Part shown: positions 28,517-35,325 of the stretch, one piece after another
Numbering within the stretch: the first letter of the stretch is position 1
Layout of the letters: each line of letters opens with the position of its first letter
DNA from: Croceicoccus sp. YJ47
Lineage (GTDB): Bacteria > Pseudomonadota > Alphaproteobacteria > Sphingomonadales > Sphingomonadaceae
Direction of reading: 5' to 3'
NCBI RefSeq assembly: GCF_016745095.1
Contig: NZ_CP067087.1
Coordinates: 810,501-874,500 of the forward strand
Length of the DNA: 64,000 nt
Translations under genes and position numbers: made by a program
The notes under the pieces: generated by a model
What the model was told of the DNA's origin: nothing
Databases searched by the model: none
The model's input: the letters and a program-made list of their open reading frames with translations, nothing else

Positions 28517-28945
28517 TCAGCGCACGCGCTTTCCTGCTGCGTCCACTACCTGCTCACCATCTTCCTTGGCGAATGCAGCTTGTTGATCAGCCGGAAGGAG
28601 ATCGAGCACCTCTTCTGACGGGCGGCACAATTTCACGCCAAGCGGCGAAACCACCAGCGGGCGGTTGATGAGGATGGGATGCTCCATCATTGCGTCGATC
28701 AGCCGATCATCGGAGAGCTCAGGATTGCTCAGACCCAACTTGGCAAGGGGTGTGCCCTTTTCTCGCAGCAGCTCCCGCGGCGAAATTCCAGCCCGCGCAA
28801 TCAGGCTTTCCAGCATGGCGCGCGAAGGCGGCGTCTTTAAATATTCGATGACATGCGGCTCGATCCCCGCGTTGCGGATCATGGCAAGCGCGTTACGAGA
28901 CGTCCCGCATTCCGGGTTGTGATAGATTACGATGTCGGAGGTCAT
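28517..28945 (-). CDS. arsC: Arsenate reductase, glutaredoxin-dependent type
   Basis: A 142-residue Spx/ArsC-fold enzyme that reduces arsenate to arsenite with glutathione and glutaredoxin. The active-site motif HNPECGTSRN (Cys near residue 13) and the ILINRPLVVSPLGVKLCRP segment with the conserved arginines are present. It overlaps the second arsenate reductase gene by ATGA, giving the operon two reductases of unrelated fold. Confidence 0.94.
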   Translation of the reverse strand: MTSDIVIYHNPECGTSRNALAMIRNAGIEPHVIEYLKTPPSRAMLESLIARAGISPRELLREKGTPLAKLGLSNPELSDDRLIDAMMEHPILINRPLVVSPLGVKLCRPSEEVLDLLPADQQAAFAKEDGEQVVDAAGKRVR

Positions 28946-29460
28946 TCAGCTTCTTTCGCTTTGGAACTGGCGCCTTCTTCCCGCCCGATCGCTGCCAGTT
29001 TTCCGCGCATGGCCATATCGTCGATACTGGCGTGGGGGAGCATCAGGAACAATTCGATCCGGCGCCTCAGATAGCCAAGTGCGTCGACGAATGCCTTTCG
29101 CTGTCCTTCACCTTCGACTGCAGCAGGATCTTCGACACCCCAATGAGCAGTGAGCGGCTTTCCTGGCCAGACCGGGCAGCTTTCGCCCGCGGCGCTGTCG
29201 CACACGGTGAAGATGAAATCGAACTCAGGCGCGTCCGGCCCGGTAAACTCGTTCCAGTTCTTTGAGCGCAGATCCTCGGTCGGATAGCCGAAGCTTTTCA
29301 GAACCTCGATCGTCATCGGGTGCACGTCACACTTCGGCTGACTTCCGGCGCTATAAGCGCGAAAGCGTCCTTCTCCAATCCGGTTTAGCACAGCTTCGCC
29401 GAGGATCGAGCGAGCCGAGTTCCCGGTGCAGAGAAACAAGACTTTGTAGACCGCAGTCAT
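28942..29460 (-). CDS. arsC: Arsenate reductase / low-molecular-weight phosphatase family
   Basis: A 172-residue LMW-phosphatase-fold protein. The P-loop FLCTGNSARS (Cys near residue 11) is followed by AGSQPKCDVHP and a VCDSAAGESCPVWPG region whose cysteines can relay the disulfide, as in thioredoxin-coupled ArsC. The Lys/Ala-rich C-terminal tail (EEGASSKAKEAE) extends beyond the usual 135-140 residues. Stop and start overlap both neighbours (ATGA). Confidence 0.9.
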   Translation of the reverse strand: MTAVYKVLFLCTGNSARSILGEAVLNRIGEGRFRAYSAGSQPKCDVHPMTIEVLKSFGYPTEDLRSKNWNEFTGPDAPEFDFIFTVCDSAAGESCPVWPGKPLTAHWGVEDPAAVEGEGQRKAFVDALGYLRRRIELFLMLPHASIDDMAMRGKLAAIGREEGASSKAKEAE

Positions 29461-29891
29461 GCAGCAGCCTCTCCACAGCAGGAGTCGTTCTCGGCAACAG
29501 CAGATAGATCGACGCTATTTCCGTAAACCGTTGAGCCTCCAGTTGTATGAAATGCCTCCCACAACACCCCGTCGGGATCAGACACCCAGCTTTTCTCCGA
29601 TTTGGCGTAACAGCAGGTCGTGCAGCCCTCTTCTACCAAGGGCCGGTCCGCAGCCTTGAGCCTCCTATAGACTTCGGCCAGCTCAGCCTCCTCATCCACC
29701 TGGATGCCCAGATGCTCCACGCCCTTGTGCGTATTGGCTTCCGAGATCGCGAAGTTCACGCGCGGGTCCTCGAGCATCCACTTGGCATAATCGGGCTTGA
29801 TTACGGTGGGCTTTGCGCCGAGCAAAGTTGAGTAAAAGCCGATCGACTGGTCGAGATCGGCAACGCCGACGTGCACATGTAAGCGTTTCAT
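29457..29891 (-). CDS. arsI: Organoarsenical C-As lyase ArsI (VOC-fold dioxygenase)
   Basis: A 144-residue vicinal-oxygen-chelate protein of the ArsI/CadI type, which cleaves the carbon-arsenic bond of trivalent methyl- and aromatic arsenicals with Fe(II) and O2. Fe ligands are in HVHVGVADLDQ (His near residue 5) and VEHLGIQVD, with Glu near residue 115 in LWEAFHTT. The vicinal Cys pair for MAs(III) is present in GCTTCCYAKSEKSW near residue 96. The ATG at 29891 starts MKRLHVHVG; the frame is open further back into arsR but that part is not homologous. Overlaps both neighbours by ATGA. Confidence 0.88.
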   Translation of the reverse strand: MKRLHVHVGVADLDQSIGFYSTLLGAKPTVIKPDYAKWMLEDPRVNFAISEANTHKGVEHLGIQVDEEAELAEVYRRLKAADRPLVEEGCTTCCYAKSEKSWVSDPDGVLWEAFHTTGGSTVYGNSVDLSAVAENDSCCGEAAA

Positions 29892-30241
29892 GCAGACTTC
29901 CTTTCCGATTGAATAGGTTTGGATTCTCCGGCTTCTGACGAGGTGCAGTCCTCGCCGCCGCAGCAATTCTCCATCAGAAAGCCGACCAAGGCATTCATCG
30001 CCTTATAGTCGGCAGTATAGATCAGCGATCGTCCTTCCCGGCGTTGCTGAATAAGCTCCGCACGCGTGAGATGGGTAAGGTGAAACGAAAGCGAAGAGTT
30101 CGGGATCTTAAGTGCTTCGGCGATTGCGCCTGCAGGCAGGCCATCTTCGCCTGCCTGGACGAGCAATCGGAACACGGCGAGGCGATGTTCTTGCGCAAGG
30201 GCTCCAAGAGCCTCGATGGCTTGGGGTGACTTCATTTCCAT
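29888..30241 (-). CDS. arsR: ArsR-family arsenic-responsive repressor
   Basis: A winged-helix repressor of about 117 residues. The HTH is in AEALKIPNSSLSFHLTHLTRAELI near residues 35-58 and the wing in RREGRSLIYTADY. A vicinal Cys pair lies near the C-terminus (ENCCGGEDC), suggesting the As(III) site is C-terminal, as in the ArsR1/ArsR2 types with tail cysteines rather than in the recognition helix. Starts at 30241 or 30235 are favoured over 30277, because the latter would put the operator inside the gene. First gene of the operon; its own promoter faces the APC gene. Confidence 0.9.
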   Translation of the reverse strand: MEMKSPQAIEALGALAQEHRLAVFRLLVQAGEDGLPAGAIAEALKIPNSSLSFHLTHLTRAELIQQRREGRSLIYTADYKAMNALVGFLMENCCGGEDCTSSEAGESKPIQSERKSA

Positions 30242-30245
30242 GAAA

Positions 30246-30290
30246 ATCGAAATATAGGGCTGCGAAGGCTTGGTCAAGCCATATTTCGAT
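30246..30290. promoter_or_regulatory. Nested inverted repeats, probable ArsR operator
   Basis: A perfect 10-bp inverted repeat ATCGAAATAT (30246-30255) and ATATTTCGAT (30281-30290) encloses a second one, GGCTTG (30267-30272) and CAAGCC (30275-30280). It lies directly upstream of the preferred arsR start. AT-rich symmetrical sites containing ATATTTCGAT-like arms are typical of ArsR-family operators, so autorepression of the ars operon is likely. Confidence 0.6.
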
Positions 30291-30412
30291 AATCATAGAA
30301 ATTTTCGGTGTGACTTCCCGGTATATTGCGGTTTGGTGCTCAACTTATGGTTTGGTGGCCTGGCGTTCGTAATTAGCTCCCCGCTTTACCGCTTCCGCCG
30401 CCCCCCACAGAC

Positions 30413-30470
30413 GGGCGATCGCCCGCTTCTATCTCCTTTTTAGAAGGTGCTGCCTCTCAGCCTGAGAGAC
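30413..30470 (+). other. Structured leader upstream of the APC permease
   Basis: Three adjacent dyads stand 50-107 bp before the permease start: the palindrome GGGCGATCGCCC (30413-30424), CTTCTA/TAGAAG with a T-rich loop (about 30426-30446), and CTCTCAG/CTGAGAG (about 30454-30470). Together they could form a structured 5' leader or the terminator of something lost. I cannot assign a riboswitch class. Confidence 0.3.
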
Positions 30471-30519
30471 GTTCTTCGTGAGGTTGCAAAACTAACGCTA
30501 GCGCTCCACCGTCGCTGCA

Positions 30520-31815
30520 ATGAACCGCCCAGAACCTCGTCGACTTCAGCGTGAGCTCAGGCTTGGCGGCGCGACGATGATGGGGCTCGGCTCCATGGTG
30601 GGCACAGGTGTTTTCGTCGGCATTGGAATCGCAGCCGCCGTTGCAGGTCCCTCTGTCATACTCGCTATTTTTCTCGCCGCAGGCGTCGCAACCTGCAACG
30701 CTCTTTCAAGTGCCCAACTTGCTGCCAGCCATGCTGTCAGTGGCGGCACCTATGAATATGGCTACCGATATTTGAATCCTTCGCTGGGCTTCACCGCAGG
30801 TTGGATGTTCCTGTGCGCCAAGAGTGCTTCTGCGGCTACCGCGGCTCTCGGCTTCGCGGGCTATCTTTTACGGCTCGTCGGCGGCAACTTAGAGCTTACG
30901 ACATGGGTCGCCTTGGCTGCGATCGCATTGTTCACACTGCTGGTCCTCACTGGGATAAAACGCTCAAGCTGGGCGAATATTGCCATCGTTTCCGTCACAC
31001 TGCTCGCCCTTGGCTCATTTGTAGTTCTTGGAATTCCAACCGCGGTGGTCGAGGCTGACGAAAATCTTTCGCCCTTCTTCACGAGCAGCAACGGGAGCCT
31101 GCTGGAGGCATTTTTCTATGCCACCGCTTTGATGTTCGTTGCCTTCACTGGCTACGGGCGGATCGCGACCTTGGGGGAGGAAGTGATGGAGCCCAGACGC
31201 AATATCCCGAGGGCCATTATCATAACGCTAATACTCACTGCCTTCCTTTATGTCTCCGTCGCGGCTGTCGCGATCAGCAGTATTGGCGCCAATACTTTCG
31301 CCAATGCGCCTGGTGCGCAAACAACCCCCCTCGAACATGCAGCTCGCGCGATGGACGCCCAGCTGCTGGCCCGCCTGATCGCAGTTGGAGCGATCACGGC
31401 CATGCTCGGCGTTCTGCTGAATCTCATTCTGGGTCTCTCTCGAGTGTTTCTTGCGATGGGAAGGCAAGGTGACATGCCTCCCGCATTTGGCCGCCTTTCG
31501 GCAGCAGGTGCTGCTCCCGCCGTTGCTGTTATCGCAACGGGCGCCGTGATTGCAGTGATTGCCTCGTTCGGCAGCATTACAACGGCTTGGGCATTCAGCG
31601 CATTTACGGTCTTGGTATACTACGCCATCACCAATCTCGCCGCTTTGCGACTGCCGGCGAGAGAGCGCCTCTATCCACGGTGGATTACTGTCACGGGTCT
31701 CGGCGCTTGTCTCTTTCTGGCTTTTTGGGTTCCAGTCCCAATCTGGCTAGCCGGATTGGGCGTGATTGCTATCGGGCTCTTTTGGAGACGGGTCTTGTCT
31801 CCCGTGTGGAGCTAG
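30520..31815 (+). CDS. APC-superfamily amino-acid/organic-cation permease
   Basis: A 431-residue inner-membrane transporter with about 12 helices. The family's helix-1 glycine motif is seen in MVGTGVFVGIG near residues 27-37 and the helix-6 region in FFYATALMFVAFTGYGRIATLGEEV near residues 195-219, followed by EPRRNIPRAI. The substrate is unknown. It has no close neighbour on its strand and lies between the ars operon and the sigma-factor operon. Base composition is noticeably less GC-rich than in the left core region. Confidence 0.88.
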   Translation: MNRPEPRRLQRELRLGGATMMGLGSMVGTGVFVGIGIAAAVAGPSVILAIFLAAGVATCNALSSAQLAASHAVSGGTYEYGYRYLNPSLGFTAGWMFLCAKSASAATAALGFAGYLLRLVGGNLELTTWVALAAIALFTLLVLTGIKRSSWANIAIVSVTLLALGSFVVLGIPTAVVEADENLSPFFTSSNGSLLEAFFYATALMFVAFTGYGRIATLGEEVMEPRRNIPRAIIITLILTAFLYVSVAAVAISSIGANTFANAPGAQTTPLEHAARAMDAQLLARLIAVGAITAMLGVLLNLILGLSRVFLAMGRQGDMPPAFGRLSAAGAAPAVAVIATGAVIAVIASFGSITTAWAFSAFTVLVYYAITNLAALRLPARERLYPRWITVTGLGACLFLAFWVPVPIWLAGLGVIAIGLFWRRVLSPVWS

Positions 31816-32145
31816 AACTTGGTACCTCGCGGGTGGCGCCGCGACGGTTTTCCACTGTGGGAAGTATGCTGGACATATCGGCGACGCCCAAACGCGGAAT
31901 GGCTCTATCGGGGCCGGTTCCAGACATTCTGCTTCTGGGAGATCTTGTCACAAAGCGGATACGGGAATTAGTTTTCGGGGCTACCGTCGGCGGGGACAAA
32001 GTTTCACTAAATTACCTTTTGCACGCAGCGACCGACAGGGACGGCGCTGCAACATGGATTGCAGGGTTAGCGTGCGACACTTGAGAGCTTCTGGAAGGTC
32101 GAGGCCAAAGGCATGGCAAAAATGCTCGCACCGAGATTCTAATTT
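31816..32145. other. Intergenic stretch without a recognisable gene
   Basis: About 330 bp between the permease stop and the SigF-type promoter. No reading frame on either strand looks coding, and no RNA gene or strong terminator was seen. It may be the remnant of a decayed gene. Confidence 0.5.
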
Positions 32146-32171
32146 GTAACCGAATCCGCTTTCCCAACGAA
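32146..32171 (+). promoter_or_regulatory. SigF-type promoter of the doxX-sigma-nrsF operon
   Basis: GTAACC at 32146-32151, a 16-base spacer, and CGAA at 32168-32171, 67 bp upstream of the doxX-type gene. This equals the motif described for Caulobacter SigF (GTAACC-N16-CGAA). Since the sigma gene is second in the operon it heads, it implies autoregulation. Confidence 0.8.
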
Positions 32172-32238
32172 CATGAGTTGATCCTTGGCAGGTGAACTGC
32201 CGGGAATAGGCGTGCTTCAAGGCGGAGATAGGGACACT

Positions 32239-32694
32239 ATGGCGGCAACGGCGATATATGATTCGGTCGTAAAGACTGCGTCGAGCAAGGCCATAGAGGC
32301 TCTAGTACTCTTGTTCCTCCGCGTAGCTGTAGCCGGTATATTCTGGCGCTCTGGGCGGACTAAAATCGAGGAAGGCAGCGCACTACAGATCAGCGATACA
32401 ACCTACTTCCTGTTCGAGAATGAGTATGCCGGGGTACCCCTACCAAGCGAGTTCGCGGCAATAGCGGCGACAGCCGCAGAACACGTTTTTCCCATTCTAC
32501 TGATCGTGGGTCTCGCCACGCGGGTCTCGGCATTGGCGCTGCTGGGAATGACCATGGTGATCCAGCTTTTCGTCTATCCGGAAGCCTGGTGGACCACACA
32601 TATGCTATGGGCAGCCATGTTGCTCGTACTCATTGTCCGCGGCGGGGGTATGTTTTCGGTCGATCACCTCCTTGCGAAGGACCGCAGCGAATGA
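32239..32694 (+). CDS. DoxX-family membrane protein (BufD-like)
   Basis: A 151-residue protein with four predicted membrane helices; [22 protein letters not shown] near residues 23-44 is the DoxX signature. DoxX proteins often accompany bufferin (DUF2282/DUF692/DUF2063) clusters and SigF-type operons, and can couple to oxidoreductases. The ATG at 32239 starts a normal N-terminus; sequence upstream in frame is not conserved-looking. Its stop overlaps the sigma-factor start by ATGA. Confidence 0.85.
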   Translation: MAATAIYDSVVKTASSKAIEALVLLFLRVAVAGIFWRSGRTKIEEGSALQISDTTYFLFENEYAGVPLPSEFAAIAATAAEHVFPILLIVGLATRVSALALLGMTMVIQLFVYPEAWWTTHMLWAAMLLVLIVRGGGMFSVDHLLAKDRSE

Positions 32695-33215
32695 GGTCCG
32701 ATGAACGAACGATGGCGAACCTCACGGCGAGGGCACAGGCTGGAGACCGCGAAGCCTACCGCGCTCTGCTGGTGGAATGCCGGAATTGGCTGGGCGCATA
32801 TTTTGCGGGTAAGGTCCCGCAGCAACTGCGGGACGACCTCATTCAGGACACATTGCTTTCGCTCCATCGGAAACTCGCGACTTATGATTCAAGGCGCGCC
32901 TTTCTACCCTGGTTGGCGGCCATTGCCCGGTACCGATGGGTCGATCAGTTACGCAGTCTCTATCGCAAACCCGAAACCCTCCTCGATGAGAACCACGCGG
33001 CCTGGAACGACGAGCCGGCCATCGCGGCCCGGATAAGTCTGGAGCGCTTGCTCGCGCGCCTTCCCGCCGGGCAAGCGGAGGCCATCGAGCTAGTCAAGAT
33101 CGAGGGCCTTTCCATTTCCGAGGCGGCGAGCGCATCGGGCCAGAGCGAATCCCTCGTGAAAGTAAATATCCATCGCGGACTAAAGCGTCTCGCGGCTTCG
33201 ATTGAAAGTGAATGA
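32691..33215 (+). CDS. sigF: ECF sigma factor, SigF/ECF16 type
   Basis: A 174-residue ECF sigma factor. Region 2 is visible around residues 20-85 ([37 protein letters not shown]) and region 4 around 112-170 ([43 protein letters not shown]). The immediate downstream gene is a DUF1109/NrsF anti-sigma factor, the hallmark of the ECF16 group. In Caulobacter this pair responds to chromate, cadmium and copper/oxidative stress. Translationally coupled on both sides. Six matching promoters are found within 17 kb. Confidence 0.93.
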   Translation: MRSDERTMANLTARAQAGDREAYRALLVECRNWLGAYFAGKVPQQLRDDLIQDTLLSLHRKLATYDSRRAFLPWLAAIARYRWVDQLRSLYRKPETLLDENHAAWNDEPAIAARISLERLLARLPAGQAEAIELVKIEGLSISEAASASGQSESLVKVNIHRGLKRLAASIESE

Positions 33216-33865
33216 CAATGTCGCAGTATAAGTCCGATACATTGATCGATGAGCTTGTGGGAGATCTTCAGCCGGTCCGTCCCATCAGCGTCACGCGCGG
33301 TCTGATCGTCGCAGGGGCATCGCTCTTTATCACCTTCTTAGCGGCAATCCTGATTACTGGCCTGCGCTGGAATCTTGCGATGCTTGCAGAAAGTCCGGTC
33401 TATGTCATCGCGACGGGCTCGTTTCTGCTTCTCGGATTGATAGCGTCGCTCTCGGTCGTTCTGCAGAGCAAGCCGCGGGTCGGAGCCGATCATTCCGGTT
33501 GGAAATGGGCGGCGTTGATGCTGGCCATCCTTCCCTTGGCTGCCTTGGTGAGCTCTCTCGACAGCTGGCGCACCGATTTCGTTGCGGCTTCCTCTCTCGA
33601 CGGGTTGGGCTGCGTGATGGCAGGGACGCTTTTCGGCCTGCTTACCTTCGCTGCGCTGACCATGTGGCAGCGGAAGGGCGCACCAACGAATCCGGAAAGA
33701 GCGGGTCTCTTGACGGGCATTGCTTCGGGATGTTTCGGGATTGCTGGCTTTTCGCTCAGCTGCGCCCACGCGGACATAATCCATATCGGCATCTGGCATA
33801 CCGGCGCGGTGCTGGCGTGCGCGCTTCTCGGCCGAGTGGTCGTCCCGCCTCTTCTTCGCTGGTGA
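33212..33865 (+). CDS. nrsF: Membrane anti-sigma factor of the NrsF (DUF1109) family
   Basis: A 217-residue protein with six predicted membrane helices after a 30-residue cytoplasmic N-terminus, fitting DUF1109/NrsF, which holds SigF inactive at the membrane. NrsF of Caulobacter needs conserved cysteines for signal sensing; here Cys134 (GLGCVMAG), Cys174 and Cys184 (LSCAHADIIHIGIWH) are candidates. Start overlaps the sigma factor stop and its own stop overlaps the following GTG (GTGA). Confidence 0.9.
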   Translation: MTMSQYKSDTLIDELVGDLQPVRPISVTRGLIVAGASLFITFLAAILITGLRWNLAMLAESPVYVIATGSFLLLGLIASLSVVLQSKPRVGADHSGWKWAALMLAILPLAALVSSLDSWRTDFVAASSLDGLGCVMAGTLFGLLTFAALTMWQRKGAPTNPERAGLLTGIASGCFGIAGFSLSCAHADIIHIGIWHTGAVLACALLGRVVVPPLLRW

Positions 33866-35325
33866 TCGACGAGCTCACCAAGCGCCGCGGGTCCGGAGCC
33901 GACCCGTCGCGGCCTTTGCGCGTGATCCTCGCTGGCGGGGGTCATTCGCATTTGGCCGTCCTGAAAGATTGGCAGCGCGATCCCCTGACGGGAACCGAGC
34001 GTATATTGGTGACGCCTTCGTCCCGCATGACGTATTCCGGGATGCTGCCCGGGTGGATCGAACGCTTGTACCGCCGAAGCGAACTCGAGATCGACATCCG
34101 GTCCCTGGCAGCGGCGACTGGCACTTTGGTGATGGAGGACGAGGTTGCCGCACTGGATGCCGATGCGAAACTGCTCACGCTCTCTTCGGGCAAGATCCTC
34201 GAATACGATGTACTTTCGCTTGGGGTCGGAGGACATCTCGAGCTCTCGGCCTTCTCTGGCGTCAAGTCCTTGCTTCCGGTTCGCCCGATTGATCGGTTCA
34301 TGGAGCGATGGGAGAAATTCGAGAGATCAGTCGCACAATCCGGTCCTTCGCAGATTGCGGTGGTCGGTGGGGGGGCGGCAGGAACAGAACTGGCATTCGC
34401 CGTCGCGTCTCGGTTTCAAGAGAACCCTGTCCCCGCCCGGATTGTTCTGATTACCGGACAGGATGGGCTGCTTGCCGGGCACGCATCCGGCGTCCGGAAA
34501 CGTGTGCGCGCGGCGCTTGAAGGACGCGGCGTGGACATTCAGCTGGCCGACCTCGCGGTGGGAGAAGGCGGACAGCTTGTGCACAATGGCGGTTCCGCCA
34601 GGTTCGACCTGGTGATTGCTGCGACCGGGAGCAACCCTCCTCGCTGGCTCGCCGGCAGCAGCCTGGCGCTCGGCCCCGACGGAGGCGTGTCCATCGGAGC
34701 CGATCTGGAGAGCCGGTCGCATCGCGGGGTCTTTGCCGCAGGCGATGTATCGGAGAGAGCCGACCGTAGACTGGCGCGCTCTGGAGCCCATGCCGTCAAG
34801 GCAGGCCCGATCCTTGCCGCAAACCTGCGTTCGTTCGTCCGGGGGGATAAGCTGCAATCCTATAGTCCGCGAAAGCGGACGCTATATCTACTCTCGATCG
34901 GTCAACGGAATGCGATCCTGTCGTGGGGAAGTCTGTCGGCGCAGGGCTCGTGGGTGTGGCACTTCAAGGACTGGATCGATCGCCGGTTCGTGACACATTT
35001 TCAACGTCTTGCTTTTCTCGGGCCTGCTGAATCGAGGCGAACGACGCTCGCACGTGCGATGCTCTCGCCATCTGTTTTACGCACGGCCTTGCAGGTGTCG
35101 CTTGTCGTCGGCACCTGCCTCAACGCTATCAACCAAGGCGACGAGTTGCTTTCCGGGGAGGCAGTTTCCTGGGGTCGCATCACGCTCAATTACTTTGTGC
35201 CGTTTCTCGTAGCCAGCTTCAGCGGTGCGCGCGCGCGCCAAGCGATGGAGAACGCGTCACCTTCTCGCAGGTCAAAGGCGACAGCAACAAGCCGCTCCGA
35301 CCCACTCGATCAGGAAACCACCTAG
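33862..35325 (+). CDS. FAD-dependent NDH-2-like oxidoreductase fused to an NrtS-type membrane domain
   Basis: A 487-residue protein. The first 380 residues form a two-dinucleotide-binding flavoprotein of the NDH-2/FAD-pyridine nucleotide family: LAGGGHSHLAVLKDW near residue 20 for FAD, VVGGGAAGTELAFAVA near 165 for NAD(P)H, and the GVFAAGDVSE FAD motif near 290. The HSHL wording resembles the domain seen in selenide-dikinase-fused flavoproteins. After residue 405 comes a domain with two hydrophobic helices (VSLVVGTCLNAINQGDELL, LNYFVPFLVASFSGA) that resembles NrtS. GTG 33862 overlaps the nrsF stop. Likely acceptor: membrane quinone; true donor and acceptor unknown. Confidence 0.8.
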   Translation: MIDELTKRRGSGADPSRPLRVILAGGGHSHLAVLKDWQRDPLTGTERILVTPSSRMTYSGMLPGWIERLYRRSELEIDIRSLAAATGTLVMEDEVAALDADAKLLTLSSGKILEYDVLSLGVGGHLELSAFSGVKSLLPVRPIDRFMERWEKFERSVAQSGPSQIAVVGGGAAGTELAFAVASRFQENPVPARIVLITGQDGLLAGHASGVRKRVRAALEGRGVDIQLADLAVGEGGQLVHNGGSARFDLVIAATGSNPPRWLAGSSLALGPDGGVSIGADLESRSHRGVFAAGDVSERADRRLARSGAHAVKAGPILAANLRSFVRGDKLQSYSPRKRTLYLLSIGQRNAILSWGSLSAQGSWVWHFKDWIDRRFVTHFQRLAFLGPAESRRTTLARAMLSPSVLRTALQVSLVVGTCLNAINQGDELLSGEAVSWGRITLNYFVPFLVASFSGARARQAMENASPSRRSKATATSRSDPLDQETT

